DNA from: Aurelia coerulea
Lineage: Eukaryota; Cnidaria; Scyphozoa; Semaeostomeae; Ulmaridae
Direction of reading: 5' to 3'
Assembly (NCBI GenBank): GCA_039566865.1
Contig: CM076959.1
Coordinates: 2,277,501-2,341,500 of the forward strand
Length of the DNA: 64,000 nucleotides
Positions 53,802-64,000 of the stretch are shown here, in pieces. A program made the translations under genes and the position numbers. The notes beneath the pieces were generated by a model. That model had not been told where the DNA came from. It ran no database searches and was given only the letters and a program-made list of their open reading frames with translations. Every line of letters begins with the position of its first letter. Position 1 is the stretch's first letter.

Positions 53802-53853
53802 GCGCAGACTTTGGTTACTGTGGAGTCTCCTCCACAGTAACCAAAGTCTGCGC
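53802..53853. repeat. 24-bp perfect hairpin
   Basis: GCGCAGACTTTGGTTACTGT plus GGAG, a TCTC loop, and the exact inverse complement. The outer sequence AGTCTGCGCACAGGCT resembles the tip of the 48261-48703 element. Confidence 0.75.
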
Positions 53854-54041
53854 ACAGGCTAGAGTAACGCTGTTTTCTCCTTCCTACAAATATGATAATT
53901 TTACACCCTCTTCACATGAGAAGGCTTTCAATTTCAAATCTTAATTCACAGTTACCACTATGGGTCTGTATTAGTTAGGACAAATGCGGCAACATTACAC
54001 AAGGAGTTCTCAATACATATAAGGCATATACTCTCTTATCA

Positions 54042-54427
54042 TACACGTATTTTTTTATAAGAAACTAAGAGTTTGGGCCAGTACTGGAAGTTTCTTAAAA
54101 TTATCAGATTTTGAGTACTCAGAGTTTCTTGAGTGTAGTCCTCTTAGAGGTTCCATAACAATCTTCATGTTCACTACCTGTGCCCTCGTGAACATTTCAA
54201 AACAAGGTTTTTTAAGCCTTTCCAATGTTTAGACATTACTCAAGTACCTTACGAGTAATATGATACAGGAAACAAGTGAAAGTAAAGTAAAAACATGTCG
54301 AGGATTTCCTTTATAGAAAAAATAGTTTCTTAGCTTATATTTTCCCAGTACTGGAGTTTCTTAATATTTTGGTGATCTGAGAGTTGAGTTTCTTATAAGC
54401 AGTTTCTTTTAAGAAAAAATACGTGTA
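54042..54427. mobile_element. TA-flanked MITE
   Basis: TA, CACGTATTTTTT at 54042 and AAAAAATACGTG, TA at 54427. AAGAAACT/AGTTTCTT words recur inside in both orientations. About 382 bp, non-coding. Confidence 0.7.
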
Positions 54428-54838
54428 GTCCTCTAAATTCCCTCAACAAAACAGTGATTAAGTTTTAATTTTCCCAGAGCGGGGGGCACTCAGCACATGC
54501 ATATACGGGGAGGTAAGTCCGATATTTTTGGGTCAGAATATTGCCGAAAGATGTTTTTGTCCAAATAAACTGAAATAATGTTTTTGATATTTTTGGGCAT
54601 CAAATATTGTCAAAATGATATTTCTGGGTTCTTTAGAGGCAATCCTGGCCTCAATTTGCATTGTTTCAGGATCTTTTATGTTCGTTTACAGTTGTCAAGG
54701 TATACAATGAGCTGATATTTTTGGGTCTCCTGAGGATTTCTCGGACTGACCCCCATATGCGTATGTGCTGAATGCCCCCTGGGTTAATTTTACAAGCTGA
54801 ACGTTTCTGGAAGTTTCAATAAAGGCCACATTTGTGTT

Positions 54839-57800
54839 TTAACAGTCTGGCATGGTCCATCCAAACTCAGCGTGGAGACGAACGAGGTGCTCTGGTCTCA
54901 ACATTGTGATAAATGACTCTTGAACTAAAAAATGGCTTGAATCAAACATCGGGTATCTACTAAGGATGCAAGATATCCGAAGGTGAAAGTGCACGTTCTG
55001 GCGTTCAGGTGTGAACTGCGTTTGCCCAGTCTGCCTGTCTCTATATCCTCTGGGATCTTTGTAAACAATGACAAAGTCGTCTGGTGCTGCAATTGGTGGA
55101 TTGACAATCTCCCATCCACAGCCATAACATCTGGCTACTGTTGTCCCTGGAAGCCATTTCAACATGAATTTCTGTTCAGGATTTTCATTCGAAGGCTGAT
55201 ACGACCTACCACCACACATCTGATGTTGTGAAGAAGGGACATGAAAAATGATATGGAGATAACCATTTAGCTTAACTATAAAATAATACTCATATTTGGT
55301 ATAAAATATAATGTTTCTTCAAACAACTACATTCATAGTAAACTTCCTTGGAATTTTCTTCAACTTTTCATTTCCTCCTTGTTTATCGAAAGTTCTTTCT
55401 AAGCAGAAGCGCCGTGGCTGATTTAGCTACTTGGAAAATTTTAACTTTCAAAAATTCGATTTCAATTCCTTTGCCTTCAATAAAACTACTGCTGTCTTGG
55501 AAGCATGCATCCCACCATTAGGACATTTTCAAGAAAAGCTTGCTCTTTACGTATCTCTATCTTCTCTTAATTAACAGACTTCATGATTCATACTTGGGCC
55601 ATTGAGAGCTGATATGAAATTTTTTTCGAAAAGATCAAAATTTAAATGTGGGCTAAATGTGAACTTGGGTAAGGAATAAGAAAGCAAATTAGATTTCATT
55701 CGTATTCTGTATTCTTGAAGGGAATGTAAGCATATAAAAGCGGCTCAAGGCACTTGCGGTCAAATTATAGCCAAGCAGATATCATGATCTCCTGTTAATG
55801 TAGATCAGTTACCCAAATATGGTGCAGCAAGGGTATCGGCCTATTGTATTTGCAAGATTATTTTCATCGCAGGCTTATATATGCTTAGGTTCTCTTTAGA
55901 AATTGATTGAAATAAGCTAGACTTTACTTACAAGGGGACTCTGCCAATGCTGCAATGATGGGCGTGGATGTTGGCAATTTAGCTGAGAAAATATTCCACT
56001 TGGACCTTGCAATGCGACCAATGGGGTTGAGGCTGCACTTGAAAATGACACTACTGTCGGTGATTGCGACATGCTGTTTGGTAGGTCATCCTCCTTTTGT
56101 GGAAAGGATCTGTACCCTTCTGCTGGTTGTTTTCGATGTTCTTGGGCAACGTTTTGCTGATCCATGTCCTCCTTTTCTTGCAATAAGTCAACATATGCAA
56201 CTATTGGGTCTTTCTTCTTGTTGCTTCTTTTTCTACAACTCGGCTTCTTTCCTGCATTCTTTGCTGCTCCATGCAGTGCCATTGCTGATAGATCTGGCCC
56301 TTTCTTTGCCCTCTTAAACCAAGAGAGAAATTCTTCTAACGAACCACGGCGTGCAGCTACAGCTAGAGTGTGTTCGCACAAGCCAGTGCTTCTGTTACTG
56401 CATTGACGATCACATGTTAGACTCCCTCCTTTTCCAGGCGTAACGATGAGAATCCTGTTGGAGTGACCTGCAACCACATAAGAGCCATCGGTACCGCCTG
56501 GCTTCAACACAATACTTTCAACCGTTGAAAAAAGATCTGCTGCCTTTTCAAACATCGTTTGCAAGATCGGCAGAGGTATATTGGTGATACCACTCTCTGA
56601 TGCTGAAATAGACAGTTCTACAAGTGGATGTTGTTGCGCAGAATCGTTGCCTTCAACTGCTGTTTTGCAATCATTTACCCCTCCGTCGCCGTTGTGTTGC
56701 ACATCCATTCCTGTATCACTAAATTTCTTTATTGCTGACTTCCTCTGGGCAAGGCTCATCCTACTCCATTTTGAGTCATTGATCGCTAAGTGCTTGAAAG
56801 GCTCAGCAACACTGTATGGTCCTCTATTCAATACTGCACGGTCTTCGTTGTTGAATTGAACGTCGACAATTTTCTTTATTTCTTCTACGAATTCGTGTGG
56901 CTTTTTAGAATCAAATGACAGACCATGCTTGATTATACCGTTTGCTGCCTCTACGTCATTTGTAGTATATTCAGATGGTGGATCACCTAAACCCGCGTCG
57001 ATTCTTCTTGGCTTCAACATGGATGTTTTGATGTCATTGGCCTGTAGGATGAAGAAACAGTGACAATTTCTGATGTCAAATTAGGCATTAATTGGACTGA
57101 ATGAGGTCACGCACAGAACAGGAGTGAAGCCGAGTGAAGGTATTATGAGTGAAAAGTCACTAAAGGTGTATGGATGAAAAAGAGAATTAATTATCATCTA
57201 TTGTTTACCAAAAATGCTGCCAGTAGTTACTATTCTGGTGACTTTATCACTTTGCGACTGAGGCATAGGCTGTCATAAAACATCAAGTATGATTCCCAAA
57301 AACGTGAAACGACTATGTGACAAAGGTACAACTTCTCGCCCCTCCCTTTGGGCTCACGTTCTTATTCAATGTATATCATGTGAGTTCCAAAACCTCTGAG
57401 AATGAGTACTACCAAAATATATGATCCTCAAAATAGGGTGGATCTTATGGCTCAAAGAGGGAATGCGGATATATGTGTAGCATCCTATTAGCAGACAGGT
57501 AGGATACGAATAACAGATTTGGAGTATCATTTACAATATTCTACTTTGCTTTCTAGCTATGACAATACTATGAATTTCTGTTGGAAATGCCGTGAAGTAA
57601 CTGATACAAAGTAAAATATCGCATTTTGTGCATACAACTGCTTTTTTCTGGAACCTGGACACATGAAAGAATGTAGTAGCTGAGGCAGTAAAAAAAATTT
57701 CTATGTTCTGTCATCAACTAAAGAGATAAAACGAAACAGAACAGTGTTATACAGTCTAACAGAATATACCTTTTGTCGACAGAACCATTCGTAGAATGTG

Positions 57801-60800
57801 TTCTTCTCGCTACTAGCCTTGCAGTCGGTAGCCTCACGTTTTTTCCATTCTGCCTCTAAACTATGCAGTTTTTCATCGAATTCCTTCTCGGACGAACAGT
57901 CTACCAGTCCACAGTGTTTTACATTCTCAACAACTTTTCCAAATATCTCATCAATAAGAAGCTGCTTGTTGGCATTCTGAAAGCCTCTTGCATTCAATTC
58001 TCGTTTGATGTTGTCTTTGAAATGGATAAAACATCTCAAGAATATGGCGAATCGAAAATTTTTAGCAAAACCATCAATGAGTGCCTTCTCTCCATCTGTC
58101 CCACATGCAAGCAAACCTTCCAAACTTGGCTCTTCAAGGATTAATCTATGCGCGAACTTGGAGAAGGTCTTCCAGTCTTTCTTTTGGTGCATCAACATAG
58201 GGCCAACAAAAACGGGATGTTCCCCTGTTTCTTTGCCTTTTAATCTAAAATTTTAATGTGTGAAAAACATTAGTAAAATACAAGTATGTGAATTTGAGCA
58301 GGCATAAAATTCTATCATATGAGGGTACATGGACACATCATGCAGGTCTGACAGATGCTTGGATTTGTGCTTGAATTATCTATTCAAAATCTGGAATTAT
58401 TCTTCAAAATTGATTCTGAAGTTGTATTCTCTCATTTTCATCGCAATTTATTTTCAACCGTTTCCTCATTACCTAATTTATATTGGTATCAGGTGAAGTT
58501 AGTTTGTTACTTACACCATTCTTTCTTGGGTTTGTTTCAAGTACGTGCACAATGTGTAGTAGTAGTAGTAATTTATTTTAAGTGGGCTGATAGGGTTTCT
58601 AGCTATTTAAAGCTAATTTAGGCCCACTATGCATGCCGCATCCAGGCATGGGACCCCTAGTTTAACGTCCCTTCCGAAGGACGGCGCGAGGTGAGTTGCG
58701 AGGTCAGGCCTCAGAGGTCACCCATCCGGAGTCTGACCTCACTCGACCGAGCTTAACTTCAGTCACCTGACGGAAACTGTTTAAGCCATTCGGCCATTCA
58801 CCCGGCCTAATCTTGCCTGTATCTTGAAGTCAAACGAATCATAACTCAAAACAAATATAAAAAATATTCCAACCACTGCTCCTCCTCCATTCAAGAAGAC
58901 ACTCCAAGTATCGTTTGACACCGCAACAAGGCGACACTCGTGGACATTCCCAAAAATATTGAGCATTTTTAAATGTGTACAATTTTGAACAGCCAAACAT
59001 GGTTTATAATCGCGAGAATGTATCAGCTGCGTAAAGTTGAATTTCTCCTGAATTCACACTTGAACTGCATGTAAGTGTATAGTGACATGCTCACCTTTGT
59101 CAAACATGCGCGCAATAAATGAAATAGACTCCCGTCTGCTTTTAACTTGCAGCAAAAGTACCAGGCCCGTAGGAAGCCGGGGCAGTGATTTTGAAAACAA
59201 TGGTGCTACATCACAAACATTAACTACATGTAATGTTCTCTATTGTTTTAAGAAAAATTGTCCCCCCCCCCCCCACCCCCAATCCGAAGCTGCTTCCAAC
59301 GGCCCTGAAAAGTACAAAACAGTTCTTATCTTTCGCATGGAAGTTGTTGCGCTAAAAATGAATGTAATTGAAGCGACACTGATGTCAGGTTTTGCTGCAC
59401 CCACAAAAACGTAGACATGCAATCTTCTTCCATAAAACTTACCTCAGGTTCCTGTAACTTGTGACAGTCAGACTAATGTTTTCTTCAAATATGTTGAAAG
59501 TTGGGTCAATTCCAAGAATGGAAAATGCCGTGGGGTCAGTGCAGAATTGTTTTAGCTCTTGAAGCTGCCGGTCAGATGCCAAGACAACAGTCAAATTTGG
59601 ATGAATGTTGCATTCCCGAATGAAACGTTCCGTTACTTCCTCTCGTTTGGCTCTTTCAAGCATCATCCACAAGCTGTCGAACTTTCCTTTAGCACTACCA
59701 CTATGTTCATCCCGATCTAATTTCTTTGCGGCATGGCGAGCGTTGTAAATATCGGATGGGCCTCGAGGAAGTTGCCCCAAGCTTCGAGCCTCTGTAACAT
59801 CGCCAACTGACTTGAATATCTTGTCAAGACCAAATTTTGGTGCATCTTTCTCCTTCAGAGATGACTGCAATAGCTGTCTCGTGCTTGGGAAAGTTCTCCT
59901 GTAAGCCCTATTACATTTTGAATTTCCATGGGCCTTGCTCACTTTTACTTCATGCTCATCTGCTGTGAAAATGTACTGCACGAGTGTGTACGACCCTATT
60001 TGTCCTTCGGAATCTGCAAGAAGAATTTTTTCACGCTAAAACGATAAAGAAGTCAAATCCAAAATCCTGACAATGCTTTGCCAAATAAGAGGAGAGTGAA
60101 TATGTTGTAAGGCAATTTGGCTTAGCCTCAGGCTCTTATCCAATCCGAGAAGATGCATCTTTCTGCCATGTGTCCCATTCAGATGCGAATATTACGCTGA
60201 TAGACGATTACGAAAGACAGAGTTGGGGGGGGTGCATTTGAACAAGATGCGTTGCGTCCTACAATGGAATCAATAGTGATTTTGTAGAAATTCAACCATC
60301 AAACTCAATGAAGGTGAAGGTGAAGGTGAAGTTGCGTTTTTCAGCGCCAAGCGCTGGGATCGCAGAAAATAGAGCAGACCTAATCGAGTCCGCGACCCCT
60401 TGTCATGACGCTCAAGTGGTGGGGTCCTACCGGGTATCGAACCCACTCCGCCTGACTGTTCTGACTGCAAAGTCAGAGGATTACACCACTGCGCCACAAC
60501 ACCTTCATCTTGGTGCATCTTGGTCAAATACCCCGAGACGACATATTTCCTGTATTCCTATTGCAACAGTTTCTTGTTGAATCAAAAATGAAGGCACATT
60601 CTTCGAAAATTAAATGCATGCAAAGATTCATATCGTCATCAGCAGAGGTTCAAAATCTTTAAATCGCCTTACACAGAGGCTGTCTTCATAAATGAATAAG
60701 CTATCTTCAATAATGATATGCATGTTCTTTTTAAATGCTAAACAACACAGTTCACCGATATCCGATTTTTTCCAGATGAATTTACACGAAAAAGAAGACG

Positions 60801-62203
60801 CGAAAACGAACAATTTGTGATGAGCCTCAAATTTTTCGAAATTGGTGCAGGTGCAATGCTACCTCCATGAAACAAAGTCACACAACAGCACTTCATGAGG
60901 TAGTAAGAGAACAAAAACAATTTTGGCCAGTAAATTTCACATATTTTGATGCTCTTTCTAAAAGTTATTGCATCGATGCCAGTTCCTGAAATGTGCTTCA
61001 GGGTAGTTTGTCACTATTATGGCTAGCTACAATAAAGGGCAATATCAACACTATTCTTTTCATAAACCAAATTCCTGAGCAATGGATAAAGCACAATCCA
61101 TGTAACGAACAGCTTCAATTCTTTGTCATACCAATGAGGTCATACAAATCAGTTGAAGTTTGTGCTTGTCGGAACTTTGCCTGGAAAGAATGAAAATAAC
61201 CAACAACCAAATGTTTCACTTTTTAGTACTTACTTTCTAAGCGAATGAGATAAGAACGTACCTTGGATGTATGAAATGATTTTTCTAACATCTTTGTGAG
61301 TGCTATGTGTATAATACGACTTTTTCAGTCTTTTGGCATTTTCATGTTTGCTCAATGGAACATTTTTAGTGAGTAAAACTATCTGACTGGCATCAGCATC
61401 TTCAAGGTCGGCCTTGAAAAGGATAGTTGGCTGCCCTCCATTTATCCAGCTGCCCATGTCATCACACCGGATGTCATCAATGCTTTTCAATTTTGAATTA
61501 TCCACAAGGAATGCTACATTGTGTCCAACGTTCAACGGTGTTGCAGTGCACGGTACGTCCTGGTCATAATTTGCAAGCAGTATTTCGAGGATTTTTTTCG
61601 ACTTGTATGCTGTTCTTCTCCACGAGAACACAGGAGTTAGTGGATCTTGCTTGTATGGAACACCAACAGGTTTCTCTTCACCATCAGAAGAATCACAGTT
61701 GCTTTCACCTGAGATAGTGCTTGCGCTAAAAAGACTGAGAGATAAAGAAATCATAATCTAAATAGCTACCAGCGCAAGAAGACCTGGGAACTAATAATCC
61801 AGGGGTTGGCAACCAGCCTTAGAAGAGATGGAATAGGTTCATGATAATGTGCAATCCTCTATTCGTTTACTCTTTATGGTAAATGCTGACATCCTTGCTA
61901 AATTTACAGCCAACGGTAAATCTCATGCATCAACGTAGGGGGCGAGACCGAGGAGGGGGGGGGGAGGCTGCATGGGACAAAATTTGCTGCATTTCAGGCT
62001 CCATTCGGGCAGAACATCCATAACAAGCCATCAAAATGTCATGCATCTGCTACATAGTTTGTGGCTACGCATAAACCGATGAATAATGAAAAATCTTACC
62101 TTGAAGAAAATGTAGCACGAAAATTCGTATCATCTTCCTTTTCAAACAACTTGTAAAGTGTCTCCCTGTTTGCTGTCCATTCAATACGTTTACGCTTGCA
62201 AGG
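54839..62203 (-). CDS. Mutator-like (MULE) transposase with SWIM finger, exons 2-7
   Basis: Exons (minus): 62203-62100, 61734-61262, 60013-59443, 58244-57770, 57041-55932, 55219-54839. All introns are GT..AG and the phases (2, 1, 2, 0, 0) all match, with no stop until TGT-TAA at the end. Exon 3 holds an N-terminal domain (IDDIRCDDMGSWINGG, KKSYYTHSTHKDVRKIISYI). Exon 4 ends FSILGIDPTFNIFEENISLT with the first catalytic Asp. Exon 5 has MLMHQKKDWKTFSKFA and ACGTDGEKALIDGFAK with the second Asp, then LRCFIHFKDNIK. Exon 6 starts GLGDPPSEYTTNDVEAANGI and contains a SWIM-like finger (CDRQC, then CEHTLAVAA). Exon 7 adds a Cys/His unit (CYGCGWEI, NVHFHLRISCI). MULE transposases cut and paste DNA using a DDE core. 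The frame is continuous with the kinase/protease exon at 62890-64000. Intron repeats include two SINEs. Confidence 0.8.
58556..58812 (-). mobile_element. 5S-rRNA-like SINE in an intron
   Basis: On the minus strand GAAGTTAAGCTCGGTCGAGT and CCGGATGGGTGACCTC resemble the 5S rRNA internal promoter blocks (box A and box C). A tail of TACTACTACTA ends it (plus strand GTAGTAGTAGTA at 58556). It could instead be a tRNA/5S hybrid, since ATGGCCGAATGGCTTAA resembles a tRNA A box. Confidence 0.5.
60308..60520 (-). mobile_element. tRNA-derived SINE in an intron
   Basis: Minus strand: GGTGTTGTGGCGCAGTGGTG (A box), an anticodon-like stem TCTGAC..GTCAGA, then GGGTTCGATACCC (B box). The tail is a CTTCAC hexamer run (plus strand GGTGAA repeats at 60311-60330). 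Not a functional tRNA: the acceptor stem does not pair and the body continues for about 120 nt. Confidence 0.7.
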
Positions 62204-62889
62204 CTACATAAGAACAATAGCAAAAGATTAATAAATTGTAATATCAGTAATTATGTACTAACAGTAATGTGTTGGGAAAGTCACGATCTGCTTTCGTCCA
62301 GTTTCAGCTTATTGCATCACTGATCTTCTCAGAGCCTTGAATAAGCAATGCATGGTATTTTACACGGAAGGGACTTCCTAATTTCTTCATTTTGATTTGT
62401 TCCTGCCTCAATGATGCTATCGCAACTTAGTCTTCCTGAAAGATTGTTAAGAAGCAACTATAGAACCCCATTTCAACTACAACTTCATTTCATAAAATCC
62501 GTGAAAATTTGAATAAAATATGTGTTATTCAATGTTCTTCGTTATAATTTTCTGTCAACTGAACAAGGAATGTATAAATAACTTTCCCATGACTTCATAC
62601 TTACAGTTGAGATACCATAAAAAAGCATCAGGATTTTCATGTTCTACAATGTTCGGCGGAAAATCTTTCATAAAAATTTAAGAATTTAAGATTGTAATAA
62701 TTCAGCAACATCTTAGAGTTTTGGTAAAAGTGAAGGTTTTACATTACACAGAAATAACAAATGAATTCAAGCAATGAAAATCATACATTTCAATTCTGAG
62801 TCTTGCTTCCTTTGAATAAAGCAAACACATGCAGACTTATTGAGTGCATAATAGAGATCTTCATAGATCTTTAACATTTTGATTCTTAC
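62204..62889. other. Intron between the kinase/protease exon and MULE exon 2
   Basis: About 686 nt, AT-rich. I see no extra exon, but a small one could be missed. Confidence 0.5.
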
Positions 62890-64000
62890 CTCAGCTTCAT
62901 TCTTCTTTAGCAGTGCAAGCGATTGTGCTGCACCCCCTTTAACACCAGATTCTGCAAGCCTTCTCCATATCCAAATGCACAATTGATGACTTGAATTTGG
63001 TTCATCGACGTTATAAGCTCGAAGTTGGGCATTGCCATTACCATCAAGGCTTTCTTTGATTTTATGAGTGTCCAATATGAATAAACATCTATTCAATTTC
63101 CCAATTATCAAAGAGTACGGTTCGCAGGTATAGATACTCAAAAAGTCCTTATCGTGTGACAACAGCTCGTCAATCTTGTCATGCAGGCGATTTTTGCCGA
63201 ATTTAGAAAAGACTCCTTCTTGGAATGGCAACTCTTCAGAAAATTCAAACTGATGGCTGATATGATTGTTGTCTCTCATTATCACATAGGCCTCCATAAC
63301 TGGATACTGCAAATCAGGGTCACGAACATGATTAAGATCCTTTGGATAGTCGTTGATGACAGTTGCAGCTACGTTGCTGAGCACACGGGTCAACCCCAAT
63401 AAGGATACGTTTTGGTAGTCATTCCGCAAAATTTCATCGCAGATTCTTAGCGCCAAAAACGTACAAGCGTTCGTGCCATCGTTTTCAATGGAGACTTCCT
63501 GTGGCTGCTCAAGATTACCTTTGATTAACTTTTCAGCTGCATCTGCATTCGCAGTTTCAATCGCTGTTGATTGACTAACAGGCAGATTGACAACTTCGCA
63601 TTCAACAATTTTAGATCTATGCTCTAACATTTTTTTGACCTCTTCTATCGTTGTTATTCTTTTTGAAATATCAAAATTAGTGCAAACTGCGTGCATCTCT
63701 GTTAAATGATCCCACTCAATGGCCTGCTGAATCTCGTACTTTGTGGAAGAACGTGGCTCCACCTTTTCACGAAGAAAATTTTCCAATACTTCTCTACTGC
63801 TCATGAAAGGTTTCACATCAATTTCTTCTGCCATTTGCTGCTGGTAGGGATACGACAAACATGGGTTTGTAAGAACAAACATTACCATTCCAAAGGCCCA
63901 GATATCGGCAGCTTTTAAGTCATCTAATGATGCTTCACGAGGTCGGAGCTCAGGGAGAATTATATGTGGAGACATAAATGCAGGACTTCCCCTATCTAAA
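62890..64000 (-). CDS. Protein kinase C-lobe plus cysteine-protease-like exon, runs off window
   Basis: The exon is open from the window edge to a GCTGAG|GTAAGA donor at 62890. It starts inside a kinase activation segment (DRGSPAFMSPHIILPEL, an APE-type motif). It continues AADIWAFGMVMF, the DxWxxG helix, and a C-lobe to about residue 130. The kinase N-lobe and catalytic loop lie beyond 64000. From about residue 160: NDGTNACTFLALRICDEILR (likely nucleophile Cys), LSEELPFQEGVFSKFG-like strand segments, and CLFILDTHKI (candidate Asp-His). This resembles papain-fold proteases of the OTU/UL36-like kind. It ends CIWIWRRLAESGVKGGAAQS then LLKKNEAE. The donor phase (0) matches exon 2 at 62203 (PCKRKRIEWTANRETLYKLF), so I read it as the N-terminus of the MULE protein. 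Confidence 0.65.

Noticed and set aside
54983..55231. Plus-strand 82-codon ORF
   Set aside because: Antisense to MULE exon 7.
55955..56317. Plus-strand 120-codon ORF
   Set aside because: Antisense shadow of MULE exon 6.
58680..58800. 5S rRNA gene
   Set aside because: Only the internal promoter-like blocks match; the rest diverges and it ends in a trinucleotide tail, so it is SINE-like.
60430..60520. tRNA gene
   Set aside because: A and B boxes are present but the acceptor stem does not pair and the sequence continues as a SINE body with a hexamer tail.

Overview
The window looks like repeat-rich animal DNA, most likely from a cnidarian (anthozoan-like). It is AT-rich, introns have GT..AG borders, and most coding segments resemble transposon-derived families I associate with corals, anemones and Hydra. 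That placement is from memory of protein families, not from a search. I see no tRNA, rRNA, CRISPR or bacterial-type operon, and no conserved single-copy housekeeping gene.

Layout. 1-159: possible first exon of a minus-strand gene leaving the window. 687-6977 (minus): eight-exon THAP/DDE transposase gene whose splice phases all close, with one frame break in the THAP finger. 8140-12125: decayed zinc-finger and acidic-exon fragments plus a TTAA-flanked MITE. 12664-14713: a 2.05 kb element with terminal inverted repeats (TIRs) and an 8-bp target duplication. 15485-22790: more decayed fragments, including an exon split by a mariner-type MITE. 23291-24965: element with about 330-bp TIRs. 25690-26700: foldback element whose arms are tandem repeats. 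26699-29252: candidate small exons. 29613-31219: 5' part of a non-LTR retrotransposon (ORF A, coiled-coil/CCCH ORF B, endonuclease in the -1 frame behind a slippery heptamer). 31497-35730: second LINE (SGNH ORF1 plus endonuclease/RT ORF2). 36593-39416: third LINE, plus strand, 5'-truncated. 39558-41876: decayed element ORF with two in-frame TGA codons. 42361-54427: mostly MITEs, including three TTAA elements in a chain, plus a CIDE-N-like exon near 49000. 54839-64000 (minus): seven-exon gene running off the right edge, with protein kinase C-lobe, cysteine-protease-like domain, and Mutator-like (MULE) transposase with SWIM finger.

How the parts relate. The right-hand gene is the most striking: seven exons join in a single open frame with canonical splice sites and no internal stop, so it is either a recently active MULE with captured kinase and protease modules or a host gene built from one. 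The retroelement at 29613-31219 suggests gag-pol-like expression by -1 frameshifting. Most other coding segments carry stops or frameshifts and are best read as transposon debris.
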